From positions 1-64,000 of the forward strand of contig CAVWYD010000031.1 of the NCBI GenBank assembly GCA_963759055.1: a DNA stretch of 64,000 nt. The letters are read 5' to 3'. Made by a program: the position numbers and the translations under genes. The first letter of the stretch is position 1, and each line of letters starts with the position of its first letter. Below the pieces are notes generated by a model. The model was given only the letters and a program-made list of their open reading frames with translations, did no database searches and was not told the DNA's origin. The stretch comes from Thiosocius sp963759055 (lineage in GTDB: Bacteria; Pseudomonadota; Gammaproteobacteria; Chromatiales; Chromatiaceae). Below, one piece after another: positions 1 to 12,952 of the stretch.

Positions 1-171
1 GGAACTGTCCATAGACTCCGCATTCCCGAGGTCCACCACGAATTCCTTCTCGCCGCGGGGATGGTCCTTAAACGCCAGCATGAACTGCTGATGCACGGCG
101 GAATCAAAACGACCATCGACGCTGATGATCACGACCTTGCCGTCACTGGATTCTGAACTCGTTATCGACAT
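1..171 (-). CDS. STAS-domain protein (anti-sigma-factor-antagonist type), 3' end off the window
   Basis: The first 57 codons of a minus-strand gene are visible, starting at the ATG at 171; the rest lies beyond the left edge. The residues VVIISVDGRF, then a DxxN-type turn (VDLGNAESMDSS), match the start of STAS domains, where the Ser/Thr of the D-S-S turn is the phosphorylation site in SpoIIAA-like proteins. The gene lies directly downstream of an MCP-like gene on the same strand, which suggests one chemosensory or partner-switching locus. Family assignment comes from the short fragment only. Confidence 0.7.
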   Translation of the reverse strand, partial: MSITSSESSDGKVVIISVDGRFDSAVHQQFMLAFKDHPRGEKEFVVDLGNAESMDSS

Positions 172-252
172 GTCTCACCGGTTACCTTGGCTTTTGGCAC
201 CCTGCTCCCTTTCGCAGGCGTGGCCTCTGCGCCCTTTCGAAAATATCCTGTT

Positions 253-1449
253 CTACTTACGCTTTCGGCGTTCCTTTTCCGAATAATCACTTTTAGACCC
301 AACGGCCGCACCTGGAGCAGGCAGACGATTGAGCTCTGACTGCAGTTGCTTCAATGCGCGGACAAACTCGTGTGGAGCGATCTGCTCAACGAGGCTCAGT
401 TCCGTCACCCCATTGCGCAGACTCTTGACCAGCGCGTGCATGGGGTTGATGTGGCGCTCTGCGCAGGTAGCTAGCTGGTAATCAATATCTTCGAACGGCA
501 AGGCATCCACGGCCTCTCCAACCAGGCCGATAATTTCACCATTGAAGACGGACACCAACTCGAGCTGGTCTCCCAGGGACAGATTTGCCGCCGTCAGCTT
601 CTCCAGCACGGAACTCACTCGGGCCTTGGCCTGCATTGCAGTAGTCACGTCCTGGGAAGCCAGCCTGGCCATTGCCTGGCGGGCACTGTGGATTGCCTTG
701 ATCGACTCGCCAATAACCAGGCGAATTTCATCGTTAAAACGATCCGAGCGTTTCGAGAGCTTTCTGACCTCATCCGCGACAACCGCAAAACCACGTCCCG
801 CATCACCGGCACGAGCCGCCTCGATCGCGGCGTTCAATGCCAGCAGATTCGTCTGGTCTGCGATCACTTTGACGTCACCCAGGAGCTCGTCGGCATGGTT
901 CATATGGTCGACCATTTCGTCGATACGCTCGACGATCGCCACGCTGTTGGAACTCGTATCCACGACGTAGTCGACGAAACGGCCCAGTACCTCGTCTGTC
1001 TTATCGGCAACCCGCTCCAAGCCGGGTTCACCGGCTGGCGCTTCCCCCATCTTCGACGTCAATTCCGCAATCAGCTGAACCTGTTGCGCGGAACGATCAC
1101 CAATCCCGCCGAACGCATCCCTTACGCTCGCAGCGGCATCACTGACAAGCCGCTGAATAGATGCGAGTTCGGCGTTAATCTGATCCACCCTCGCGGAAAG
1201 CTGCATCTCGACACAAGCCATCAACCCCGTGACGGCCTGCTCAACTTCCCGGCCGGTGATTTCCTTTTCATCAGGATCTCTCACGCGGGGCTCACTCCCG
1301 GCCGCGAGCCTGACGACCAGCAGCCAGACCCCTGCACCCAGCAAGGGCCAGATCCAGGCTGGAATGGACTTTCCGGTGGATGCAGCCATCGCGGCGACGA
1401 TCAAGCTGCCCAATATGCCCGAAATCCAGTACTTGTTATCAAGCCCCAT
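253..1449 (-). CDS. Methyl-accepting chemotaxis-type signalling protein without a sensor domain
   Basis: 398 residues. Two hydrophobic segments (about 9-25 and 31-49) form a membrane hairpin with almost no periplasmic loop. A charged linker follows, then a helical cytoplasmic domain. The conserved MCP hairpin tip that binds CheA/CheW is clear at about residues 196-228 (DQTNLLALNAAIEAARAG, then GRGFAVVADEVRKL). No ligand-binding domain or HAMP is visible, so it probably reads membrane state or acts through a partner. The tail is basic (KERRKRK). The signalling module is short compared with classical receptors. The STAS gene downstream on the same strand fits a shared locus continuing off the left edge. 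The input signal is unknown. Confidence 0.85.
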   Translation of the reverse strand: MGLDNKYWISGILGSLIVAAMAASTGKSIPAWIWPLLGAGVWLLVVRLAAGSEPRVRDPDEKEITGREVEQAVTGLMACVEMQLSARVDQINAELASIQRLVSDAAASVRDAFGGIGDRSAQQVQLIAELTSKMGEAPAGEPGLERVADKTDEVLGRFVDYVVDTSSNSVAIVERIDEMVDHMNHADELLGDVKVIADQTNLLALNAAIEAARAGDAGRGFAVVADEVRKLSKRSDRFNDEIRLVIGESIKAIHSARQAMARLASQDVTTAMQAKARVSSVLEKLTAANLSLGDQLELVSVFNGEIIGLVGEAVDALPFEDIDYQLATCAERHINPMHALVKSLRNGVTELSLVEQIAPHEFVRALKQLQSELNRLPAPGAAVGSKSDYSEKERRKRK

Positions 1450-1564
1450 TTGAAGACGAATCCTTCATGCACACGCTGACCGTGTTTAGCTTCCCCAAGG
1501 TGAAAGGGCTATCGGCAGGAAGGGAACGATTCTTGAACCTTGGATCGGCCGGACATCAAGGCGC

Positions 1565-1600
1565 AAAAAAGCCGCGAACCCTCGAGGAATCGCGGCTTTT
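1565..1600 (-). terminator. Rho-independent terminator after the TusE/DsrC-like gene
   Basis: An 11-bp inverted repeat (AAAGCCGCGA arm and its complement) encloses a 12-nt loop and is followed on the minus strand by a run of T. It lies 50 nt past the stop of the minus-strand gene ending at 1650. Confidence 0.8.
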
Positions 1601-1649
1601 CCGCCCCCGGCACCACCTGGGCGGCCGGGACAGTTTCGGGTGGAGCAGG

Positions 1650-1949
1650 TCAGACGCAGCCGGTCGGCTTCGGCAGACCACCGTATTTGGTAATCGGCTT
1701 CATTGGACCGGTCTTCCACATCTTGAAGATCGCCTTCTGGTCCTGACCGATGTACTTGGCGAATTTGCGAATCGGCGGAACGACATTCTCGTCCTCATAG
1801 TATTCGCGCGCCTTCAGTATCTGTTCCCACTTGACGTCGTCCAACTCGACTTCGTCGGCCTCGGCCATGGCGCGCCCGATCTCCGGGGTCCAGTCGGACA
1901 TGCTCAACAGATAACCATCACCGTCGCGCTCTGGAATCTCGACACTCAT
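1650..1949 (-). CDS. TusE/DsrC-family sulfur relay protein, single C-terminal cysteine
   Basis: 99 residues. DsrC/TusE proteins carry sulfur on a flexible C-terminal arm. This arm ends GGLPKPTGCV, so the penultimate cysteine (CysA) is present. The second DsrC cysteine (CysB), eleven residues earlier in the family pattern CKIAGLPKPTGCV, is replaced by Thr (TKYGGLPKPTGCV). By the usual rule this makes it TusE-like (sulfurtransferase relay) rather than a true DsrC that forms the trisulfide in sulfite reduction or oxidation. The N-terminal DGYL and W-motif region fits the family. The ATG at 1949 has an AGGAG ribosome site. It is transcribed alone and followed by a strong terminator. The tRNA-thiolation or sulfur-oxidation role is inferred. 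Confidence 0.85.
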   Translation of the reverse strand: MSVEIPERDGDGYLLSMSDWTPEIGRAMAEADEVELDDVKWEQILKAREYYEDENVVPPIRKFAKYIGQDQKAIFKMWKTGPMKPITKYGGLPKPTGCV

Positions 1950-2078
1950 TTCACTACTCCTGACTAATTCGAATCGACTGCAGCCATGCTGCGATGTACG
2001 AATGATAAAGACCGGTAAACACTCAACCCCACGAAAATTGCAGGGTTAGGCCGATGACCCCATGATCCGGGAAGAAAT

Positions 2079-2154
2079 TGGAGCTGGCGAGAGGAATCGA
2101 ACCCCCGACCGGCTGATTACAAATCAGCTGCTCTACCTACTGAGCTACGCCAGC
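2079..2154 (-). tRNA. tRNA-Thr (anticodon TGT)
   Basis: 76-nt cloverleaf on the minus strand. The acceptor stem GCTGGCG pairs with CGCCAGC, the anticodon loop reads TTTGTAA, the T-arm is GGGGGTTCGATTCC, and the 3' CCA is encoded. It lies downstream of birA-coaX, matching the position of thrU next to birA-coaA in E. coli. Confidence 0.95.
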
Positions 2155-2239
2155 CTGAAAACCGACCGCAGATGCGGTGCGGGCGCCGATTCTAGCAAAA
2201 ACCACCGGCACCGCACATAGCGCGTCACAAACCGCCTGC

Positions 2240-3250
2240 TCAGGGGCACGCCTGCCGCTCGGCGGCAACGCTGGCGGGAAGCGACAGACTTGGACCGAGA
2301 TCACGCGCGTCATTGCTCATCAACAAAAGCCAGCGACGTTGCCGTACCGAGGTCTTCTCTCTCACCTCGGTGTTGAAACCCTTTCCAGCGACATTGGCAG
2401 CATGGCGTTTTGCACCCGCTTCCCGGCTGAAAAACCCGAGCGATATCGCATTGCGGTATTCGCCGGAAGGGAACAACCAGGTATCGGTTATACCCGCGTC
2501 CGCCAGTTCCTTGAGCTTCTGATAACCCTCAGCGCGCGATGGCAGCGGCGGGATAAGGACATAATACCTGTCTACGCTGGCATACTCTTCGGTCACGTCT
2601 GACAGCAGCGTCACATTTGCGGGTAGTCCGGAGACCAGCTTGTCTGCATCGTCCGGCTCGAAAGGTCCGACCCTGGCGCAGACTGTCTGTACCGATTCGA
2701 CCGCAGCCGGTTCAACGACCGAAGCATCCGCCGTCAGTTCAGGTACAGACAAGCTGGGCTCCTGCACCGGCGTCTCGACCGATTCCTCCAAGGCCTGCTC
2801 AACCGGCTCATCAATCCCAGCCGGGGCCTCAAGGGCCAGGTCTTCGGATTCTGCGCCAAGCGATTGATTCACTTCGGTGATCAACGAAGCGACATCGACC
2901 GGTTGAATGCCAGTTACCGGCTCACCTTCCGGCAACGAGTCTTCACTGGACGCCTGATAGCCGCCGACATCCAAAGACGACTGCAGCGCCTCCTCGACAT
3001 GGACCGGTTGAGACTGATCTTCGGGCACAGCAGCCAAGGGTGGTTCCACCGACATTTCTTCGACACGAGCCGGTTCAGGCTCATCGACATCGACAATGGC
3101 CGGTTCCTTTTCCAACTCACTCAACAGACGCAGTCGGCCGACATCCGGCGGCGGGAGCGCGGCCTCCCCCGGCAGGGGTCTGGACTGCTGTTGAACCCAG
3201 AAGAACAGAATGACGTTGGCGACGATCAGAAAAACAATGAACCAGCGCAC
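2240..3250 (-). CDS. Membrane-anchored SPOR-domain protein
   Basis: 336 residues. One N-terminal transmembrane helix (about 3-18) is followed by a long, acidic, Pro/Glu/Val-rich linker (about 25-185). The C-terminal SPOR-like domain (about 188-305) contains CARVGPFE, then YYVLIPPLP and SLGFFSREAGAKRH, the strand-helix pattern of peptidoglycan-binding SPOR domains. Such proteins recognise denuded glycan strands at division sites. The GTG start overlaps the coaX stop by one base (TAGTG), so translation is probably coupled. The sequence beyond the SPOR domain is short and unremarkable. The exact partner is unknown. Confidence 0.8.
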   Translation of the reverse strand: MRWFIVFLIVANVILFFWVQQQSRPLPGEAALPPPDVGRLRLLSELEKEPAIVDVDEPEPARVEEMSVEPPLAAVPEDQSQPVHVEEALQSSLDVGGYQASSEDSLPEGEPVTGIQPVDVASLITEVNQSLGAESEDLALEAPAGIDEPVEQALEESVETPVQEPSLSVPELTADASVVEPAAVESVQTVCARVGPFEPDDADKLVSGLPANVTLLSDVTEEYASVDRYYVLIPPLPSRAEGYQKLKELADAGITDTWLFPSGEYRNAISLGFFSREAGAKRHAANVAGKGFNTEVREKTSVRQRRWLLLMSNDARDLGPSLSLPASVAAERQACP

Positions 3251-3999
3251 TAAGACTCTCCGCCCGCCGCTATCACGGCAAGCCCTCGCAAAACCAGGTC
3301 GTCCAGTTTAGTGCATGGCCGGGGCAGCAGGCCCATTAAGTGATCGGCATCGCCGCCTCCGACAAAGCAGCGCACCTCAAGCCCCGGAAAAAGGGCATGC
3401 GGCCCCGCGACAAAACGCTCGACGATCCCGGCGACGGCATAGCGCGCTGCAAGTGCGACAGCGGTGGCCGTATCGCGCCCAAGGACGGCCTTAGCATCCA
3501 CTTCCTGATCGCGTGGAATCGAGGTATTCGCCAGCAGGCATTCCCTGAACATGCGCCTGCCGGGGAGAATAAAGCCGCCCCGGTGCTGGCCGCCTTGATC
3601 GACGAAGTCGATCGTTACCGCGGTACCCGCATCAATCACGCATAGAGGCTGCGCCGACTGCGCTCGTGCGGCAACCATTGCCAGCAGGCGATCGATTCCG
3701 AGCTGTTCAGGCTTGCGATATCCGGACGCGACATCAGGCATTGGGTCGGTCGCCCGCACCTGTCTGGGCGCAACACCGAGGCATTCCTGCAGGGTCGACA
3801 TCACAAGACGCGTGGTGTCCGAATCGACGACGCTGGCGAGCCAGACGCCGTCGATCTGGCCAGTGGCTGCATGCATCGCGGCTGCACGCAGGCCCTCTTG
3901 ATCATCGTACGCACCGTTCACCAACTGAGCGATCTCAGCACCCTCTGAAAGCGCCATCTTCCAGCGCGTGTTTCCCAGGTCCATCAGCAGTGCGGTCAT
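3250..3999 (-). CDS. coaX: Type III pantothenate kinase
   Basis: 249 residues, normal length. CoaX phosphorylates pantothenate, the first step of coenzyme A synthesis, and unlike CoaA is insensitive to CoA feedback. Visible motifs are the N-terminal phosphate-binding MDLGNTRWK (about 6-14), GIDRLLAMVAA (about 100-110) and CVIDAGTAVTIDFV (about 119-132) with the catalytic Asp, plus the ligand-binding GGDADHL near the C-terminus. Its ATG overlaps the end of birA by 4 nt, and its stop overlaps the start of the SPOR gene, so the three form one operon. The birA-coaX pairing is common in this group. Confidence 0.95.
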   Translation of the reverse strand: MTALLMDLGNTRWKMALSEGAEIAQLVNGAYDDQEGLRAAAMHAATGQIDGVWLASVVDSDTTRLVMSTLQECLGVAPRQVRATDPMPDVASGYRKPEQLGIDRLLAMVAARAQSAQPLCVIDAGTAVTIDFVDQGGQHRGGFILPGRRMFRECLLANTSIPRDQEVDAKAVLGRDTATAVALAARYAVAGIVERFVAGPHALFPGLEVRCFVGGGDADHLMGLLPRPCTKLDDLVLRGLAVIAAGGES

Positions 4000-4985
4000 A
4001 GCTCACCGTCCTTGCGCAGGCTCACCTCGCCGGCATGGTACTCGTTACGACCCGAGGCTTCTTCCAGGACCATGCCACCGGAGAGCGTGATGCCACGATA
4101 AATACCGTCGATCGGGCGTTGGCCATGCATGATCCGCACAGGCTGCCCGATCAGGCCGTCAAACCGTTCCCAGCGACCGACAAAAGGACGCAGGTGTTCG
4201 GTGGAGAAAAGCCCGCAGGCATGGATGAGTCGATCGATCAGAATCCCGGCCATCCGGTTACGCGAAATCAACACCGGGCTTGCCCGCGACAGATCGGTCC
4301 AGGGCTGATCGATCTGCGCTCCCTGCGCCTCGGGGACACGAAAGTTCACACCAACGCCGATCACGGCAGTCGCTGGGCCATCTGCCTCACCGGAGACCTC
4401 CACAAGGATTCCGGAGAGTTTGTGCCTGCCCACCAGCACATCATTTGGCCATTTCAGCGCATGTCCCTCGAGCCCCAGATCCGCGAGTACCTCTGCAACC
4501 ACCACCCCGGCCACCAGGCTGAGACCGCCCAGCTCGGTCATTGGCATGTCGAAACGCCAGGCCATGGAGATATACAGATTCTCGCCGAAAGCAGAGATCC
4601 ATCGGCGCCCTCGCCTGCCGCGCCCTTCGGTCTGGTGTTCGGCCAGCCAGACTCGCGCGCAACCGCTTTCCAATGGCAGATCGGCCGACGCACAACCGTT
4701 CGTCGAGGCCGTCATCGAGAGCACAGACATCGCCCCAAGAGTATCTTTTGCCGCATCACTCAGCTCGGCACGAATCCGATCTGAATCCAGGAGCTCGAGC
4801 GGCGCCGGAAGCCGGTAACCGCGCCCACGAACGGCACTGACGGCGAGTCCGAGATCGGCTTCCAGCCTTTGGATCTGTTTCCACACCGCACTGCGACTAA
4901 CGCCCAGCGCCCGTGCCAACTGTTCACCGGAATGAAAGCGGCCGTCCGCCAGTTGCCGCAGCAGGGGATCACGCACCGGTATCAC
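3996..4985 (-). CDS. birA: Biotin-[acetyl-CoA carboxylase] ligase and biotin operon repressor
   Basis: 329 residues. An N-terminal winged helix-turn-helix (about 8-58, GEQLARALGVSRSAVWKQI) means the protein can repress biotin genes as well as ligate biotin to the AccB carrier. The ligase core has the adenylate-binding GRGRRGR (121-127) and the biotin-site KWPNDVLV (about 179-186). A small C-terminal SH3-like domain ends the protein. The GTG start directly abuts the TAA of the upstream M61 gene, so co-transcription is likely. All key residues I can check are present. Confidence 0.95.
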   Translation of the reverse strand: MIPVRDPLLRQLADGRFHSGEQLARALGVSRSAVWKQIQRLEADLGLAVSAVRGRGYRLPAPLELLDSDRIRAELSDAAKDTLGAMSVLSMTASTNGCASADLPLESGCARVWLAEHQTEGRGRRGRRWISAFGENLYISMAWRFDMPMTELGGLSLVAGVVVAEVLADLGLEGHALKWPNDVLVGRHKLSGILVEVSGEADGPATAVIGVGVNFRVPEAQGAQIDQPWTDLSRASPVLISRNRMAGILIDRLIHACGLFSTEHLRPFVGRWERFDGLIGQPVRIMHGQRPIDGIYRGITLSGGMVLEEASGRNEYHAGEVSLRKDGEL

Positions 4986-6815
4986 TTATCCGACACGGAT
5001 GCGATTCGACTGCAGCCAGGCCGCGCGGCGCGCCAGCACCCCAGGGGCCAAGGTCTCCTCCGGACGCAACCAGAGGTCACAGGTGTCCGCGGCCGCCGGG
5101 CGATTCGGCAGCATCGCTGACATCAACCGGTCGCGTCGAAAAAAATGCAACTCAGATGAGTCGCCGTGCATCCGCCTGAGCAGTTCGGCGATGTTGGAAG
5201 CCGTGGCGCGCTCACCGTCAATGGCCACCAGAAGATCACCCGGAGCCAAACCCGCGTCCTGCGCCGCAGTGCCCGCGATGACATGGGTCAGGCGCAGCCC
5301 GGCAGGCTGCTGTTCGAAGCGGGCCCCCAGACCCGGCCCGGGCTGCTCTGCCGGCGGGTCTGCCCGATACCCCCCCGTATCTTCATTGTTGTCCGCCGCA
5401 CGCGCACGAAAGCCGATGCCCAGGCGGTCAAACCATGTCTCGAGCGGCAGATCCTCTGTCCCGTAGATGTAATCGCAAAAAAACGGTTCCAAGGTCACGC
5501 CGAGCAGATCAGCAAGCTCCAGCTCGATCGCGCGCTCAGGTATGCCCTGGCCCTTCTTGCCGTAGCGTGACCAGAGTCGCCGCATCAGATCGTCCAGGGA
5601 TAAGGTATCCCCGCTCTGCACGCGCATCTCCACATCGAGACCCAAGGCGACCAATGCCCCTTTGGTGTAATAGCTGACGATCGCATTGGGTGCGTTTTCA
5701 TCCTGTTTGTAGAACTTGGTCCAGGCATCGAAGCTCGATTCAGCGATCGACTGACGCGCCCTGCCGGGCGTGCGCAGAACACGTGTGACCGTGGCGGCAA
5801 ACAGGTCGAGATAGTCTTCGGTCGACAGCACGCCGCTGCGCGCAAGCGCCAGTTCGTCGTAGTAAGAGGTGATCCCCTCGAATGCCCAAAGCAGTTCCGT
5901 ATACGCCTCACGACTGAGATCGGCCTCGGCCAACCGTGCGGGGCGGATACGTTTCACATTCCACAGATGGAAATATTCGTGGCTGCACAGCGCCAGATAC
6001 TGCCGATACCCTTTGTCGGCCTTGCCCAGCCCATGCGCCGGCAGATCCGATCGTTTGCATATCAGACTGGTACTGTCCGAATGTTCCAGACCACCGTAAC
6101 CATCAGCTGTGGCAAGGGTCAGAAACACAAACCGGGAGACGGGCAATTCACCGAACATCCCTACATGTTCACGACATATTTCCGCAACATCAGTACACAG
6201 GCGCCGCATGTCAAAACGCCCCCCATCACTGATCACGAACTCGTGAGATTGATTGGAAACCTGAAATTCAGCGCGCTCAAAGCGCCCGATTTCCACCGGG
6301 CAGTCAGTCAGGCGATCATAGCCCTCCCCGGCATACAGACCGAAACCGCGCTCATCGACATCGGCGGCCTGCAGACTGGTGGCCACCGCCCAGCCCTTAC
6401 TGCCCTCATCCCGCGGGGCCGCCAACAGAAGCTCCCATGTTGCATCCTGCCTTTCGGGAAGACACAGAAACACGCTGGTCCCATTGAAATAAGCGCGCGT
6501 GTGATCCAGGTAAGCGCTTCGCACAGAGAGATCGAATGCATAGACCCGATAGTCGACGACCAGCTCACCCTCGCAGCGCCCGAGTTGCCAGGTTTGCTTG
6601 TCCAGCTTTTGAATTGCTACTGGACCGCGCTCGTCGCGAGCGCCGATCTCGGTGATGTTGCGCGCGAAATCTCGGATCATGTAGCTACCGGGAATCCAGG
6701 CCGGAAGCTGCAAACGCTGTCCATCAAGGGCCGGCTCTGCCACCCGCATACGCAGGACGAATTCGTGAGAGTGCACGTCCATTGAAACAAGTTCATATCT
6801 TGTTGCGGCACTCAT
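4986..6815 (-). CDS. M61-family metallopeptidase (glycyl-aminopeptidase type) with PDZ domain
   Basis: 609 residues. The protein has a beta-rich N-terminal domain, a gluzincin-type zinc centre with HEYFH at 279-283 and the likely third ligand Glu 313 (WAFEGITSYY). Substrate-site GGLEH lies at 241-245, and a C-terminal PDZ domain spans about 505-580 (GLRLTHVIAGTAAQDAGLAPGDLLVAIDG). This is the standard M61 layout. No signal peptide is visible, so it is probably cytoplasmic. The ATG overlaps the stop of the upstream small membrane protein (ATGA), and birA follows without a gap. The physiological substrate is unknown. Confidence 0.9.
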   Translation of the reverse strand: MSAATRYELVSMDVHSHEFVLRMRVAEPALDGQRLQLPAWIPGSYMIRDFARNITEIGARDERGPVAIQKLDKQTWQLGRCEGELVVDYRVYAFDLSVRSAYLDHTRAYFNGTSVFLCLPERQDATWELLLAAPRDEGSKGWAVATSLQAADVDERGFGLYAGEGYDRLTDCPVEIGRFERAEFQVSNQSHEFVISDGGRFDMRRLCTDVAEICREHVGMFGELPVSRFVFLTLATADGYGGLEHSDSTSLICKRSDLPAHGLGKADKGYRQYLALCSHEYFHLWNVKRIRPARLAEADLSREAYTELLWAFEGITSYYDELALARSGVLSTEDYLDLFAATVTRVLRTPGRARQSIAESSFDAWTKFYKQDENAPNAIVSYYTKGALVALGLDVEMRVQSGDTLSLDDLMRRLWSRYGKKGQGIPERAIELELADLLGVTLEPFFCDYIYGTEDLPLETWFDRLGIGFRARAADNNEDTGGYRADPPAEQPGPGLGARFEQQPAGLRLTHVIAGTAAQDAGLAPGDLLVAIDGERATASNIAELLRRMHGDSSELHFFRRDRLMSAMLPNRPAAADTCDLWLRPEETLAPGVLARRAAWLQSNRIRVG

Positions 6816-7366
6816 TTGCCACCCCCTTCTTCCAGCTTTCGGGCCAGCAATCCGGTGCGTGAGATGAATACCTCATAAGACAGGCCATCAGCCATTGGCA
6901 GGTAAACACTGGAACCATATGCGGCGTCGACACCAGGCAACCAGTCACCGGCGCGGCGGGCAAAGGCCCAGACATCGATACCCGGTGTTTTGCTCAGCGC
7001 ATGCATCGTTGGGCCTTTGCTGCGCGCATCCTCAATCGAGATATATCGCCCCGAAAGGCGGTCGAGCCGATACAGCGGTGACTCACCAAGGAACGTCAAC
7101 CAGTCTGTCCACTTGATCATGCGCGCATCCAACTGCCACTCATCGCCGTCGAGCTGAAGCGTGAGCTCGGGCTGGCCAACCGGGAAAACCGTCACACGGT
7201 ATGAAAGCTCGCCCAGGGATTCGAATACCAGGGTCGCCACCGGACTCTCTTCGGTAAACCGGTGGTAAGTGTAGAGATTAAGCCCACCCAGACCACCCAC
7301 CGCGGCGGCACCGAGTAACACAGATCCAAAAGAATACTTGAGTAGACGATTCAAGAAAGACTTCAC
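6812..7366 (-). CDS. Conserved hypothetical membrane-anchored protein
   Basis: 184 residues, no function recognised. One N-terminal transmembrane segment (about 12-32, small residues with several glycines) is preceded by two Lys/Arg, so the rest is probably periplasmic. The C-terminal 150 residues look like a compact beta-rich domain with aromatic-rich stretches (LTLQLDGDEWQLDARMIKW). It overlaps the M61 peptidase by 4 nt and begins the M61-birA-coaX-SPOR transcription unit. The coupling suggests a link with the peptidase, which is only an inference. Confidence 0.65.
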   Translation of the reverse strand: MKSFLNRLLKYSFGSVLLGAAAVGGLGGLNLYTYHRFTEESPVATLVFESLGELSYRVTVFPVGQPELTLQLDGDEWQLDARMIKWTDWLTFLGESPLYRLDRLSGRYISIEDARSKGPTMHALSKTPGIDVWAFARRAGDWLPGVDAAYGSSVYLPMADGLSYEVFISRTGLLARKLEEGGGK

Positions 7367-7497
7367 TCATGAAACAGGGAGACAAATCATGCGTTATTCA
7401 ACCACAAGCGCCCGCTCCAATGTGGGACTGTGAATGAAAAGCAAAGATCCGGAAAAACGATCGAGAAATCAAAAACGTCTTTTCGGGGAACAAAAAG

Positions 7498-7530
7498 GAA
7501 AAACCCCAGCCGCTCTCGCGACTGGGGTTT
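7498..7530 (-). terminator. rRNA operon terminator
   Basis: A 9-bp perfect stem (AAACCCCAG and CTGGGGTTT) with a 12-nt loop is followed by a T-rich tail on the minus strand. It begins 10 nt after the 3' end of 5S rRNA. Confidence 0.85.
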
Positions 7531-7539
7531 CAATTAAAG

Positions 7540-7656
7540 CCTGGCAGTGACCTACTCTCGCATGGGGAGACCCCACACTACCATCGGCGATGCACCGTTT
7601 CACTTCTGAGTTCGGGATGGGATCAGGTGGTTCCAATGCTCTAATGCCGCCAGGCA
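7540..7656 (-). rRNA. rrf: 5S ribosomal RNA
   Basis: The minus strand reads TGCCTGGCGGCATTAGAGC at the 5' end and closes with the complementary GCCAGGC. Internal GAACTCAGAAGTGAAACGG is the universal 5S loop region. About 117 nt, the last gene of the operon. Ends are placed by terminal-stem pairing. Confidence 0.93.
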
Positions 7657-7665
7657 AACTGTTTG

Positions 7666-7750
7666 AAAAAAGGGGTCGGAGTCAATTTCCCTCCAGCTTA
7701 GTCGTATGGTCAAGCAATCCATGAGGAAACTTGACTCCGACCCCTTTTTT
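7666..7750. repeat. REPIN/MITE-like palindromic element between 23S and 5S rRNA
   Basis: Two perfectly complementary 20-nt arms (AAAAAAGGGGTCGGAGTCAA at 7666-7685 and its reverse complement at 7731-7750) enclose 45 nt, and the pairing continues imperfectly inward. The GGGGTCGGAGTC core resembles repeats mobilised by REP-associated Y1 transposases (RAYTs). No transposase lies in the window. It sits in the processed 23S-5S spacer and would form a long hairpin in the precursor rRNA. Confidence 0.7.
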
Positions 7751-7820
7751 CGGGTTCGGTTTGATCGATCAGGCGCTTGGGTGTCAGTTTCACTTTGCCC
7801 AAAGATTTTGGGTGTTATAT

Positions 7821-10659
<2,839 letters not shown>

Positions 10660-10766
10660 ATATAACCCCAAAAACTCTGGAATCATGCGATCAAAGCGAA
10701 TCTGACATATCCCATTCAAGTTAAGAACTCAAAACTTGAATTAGGCGCCTTCTCGATCAAACCAAA

Positions 10767-10779
10767 TTGTTAAAGAACA
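10767..10779 (-). promoter_or_regulatory. boxA antitermination site in the 23S leader
   Basis: The minus strand reads TGTTCTTTAACAA, nearly identical to E. coli rrn boxA (TGCTCTTTAACAA). It lies between tRNA-Ala and 23S, the usual second boxA position where the NusB-S10 complex binds. Confidence 0.75.
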
Positions 10780-10846
10780 GACCTTGCAACAAATACAAAG
10801 TAACAAAAACCGTCACCGATTCTTGGTACTTTGCACTGAGTAAAGT

Positions 10847-10922
10847 TGGTGGAGCCAGGGAGGATCGAACTCCCGACCTCCTGCGTGCAAGGCAGGCGCT
10901 CTCCCAGCTGAGCTATGGCCCC
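10847..10922 (-). tRNA. tRNA-Ala (anticodon TGC)
   Basis: 76-nt cloverleaf in the 16S-23S spacer. The acceptor stem GGGGCCA pairs with TGGCTCC via G-U, the anticodon stem-loop reads CTGCCTTGCACGCAG, and CCA is encoded. Confidence 0.96.
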
Positions 10923-10959
10923 TGAACTCGTTTGGACAACACTTAGATTGCCCCGAATT

Positions 10960-11036
<77 letters not shown>

Positions 11037-11098
11037 ATGTCTGTGCATCATCAGGTAACTTGTGTGGGTACTCCGCCGACGTCTTAGACGGCTTTTTT

Positions 11099-12597
<1,499 letters not shown>

Positions 12598-12725
12598 TCA
12601 CAATAGTTGCTTATGGCAACCAATCTTGGCTCAACTCAGAATCTTCGGTATTGAAGATGCTTCGTTGATATTAATGGCCGTTTCCAACCATCAACGGAGC
12701 ACCCACACAAATTACCTGATTTAAC

Positions 12726-12738
12726 TTTTTAAAGAGCG
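12726..12738 (-). promoter_or_regulatory. boxA antitermination site in the 16S leader
   Basis: The minus strand reads CGCTCTTTAAAAA, close to rrn boxA, about 130 nt upstream of the 16S 5' end. With the copy before 23S this gives the usual two boxA sites of a gammaproteobacterial rRNA operon. Confidence 0.65.
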
Positions 12739-12865
12739 ATGCGCTTTTGATAGCGCCGAGACGTTCAATTATGAAACGTTTCGTTTTTCAGCCGTCAAGC
12801 GATTTGTTTCGCTTTCCGGCTTCCCGATCCGTCTCCGCCGAGGCGTTGTCGTTTCGAGGCGACGT

Positions 12866-12893
12866 ATTCTAGAGCTTCCAGCGAGATCGTCAA
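12866..12893 (-). promoter_or_regulatory. rRNA promoter P2 (sigma-70)
   Basis: Minus strand: -35 TTGACG (12888-12893), 16-nt spacer, -10 TAGAAT (12866-12871). It lies about 270 nt upstream of 16S and 72 nt downstream of P1. Confidence 0.75.
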
Positions 12894-12952
12894 CTGTTTT
12901 TTCAGCTTTTCGATCTACTTCGTGTCCGGGGGCTCTGCCGCAAGAGGGGCGC

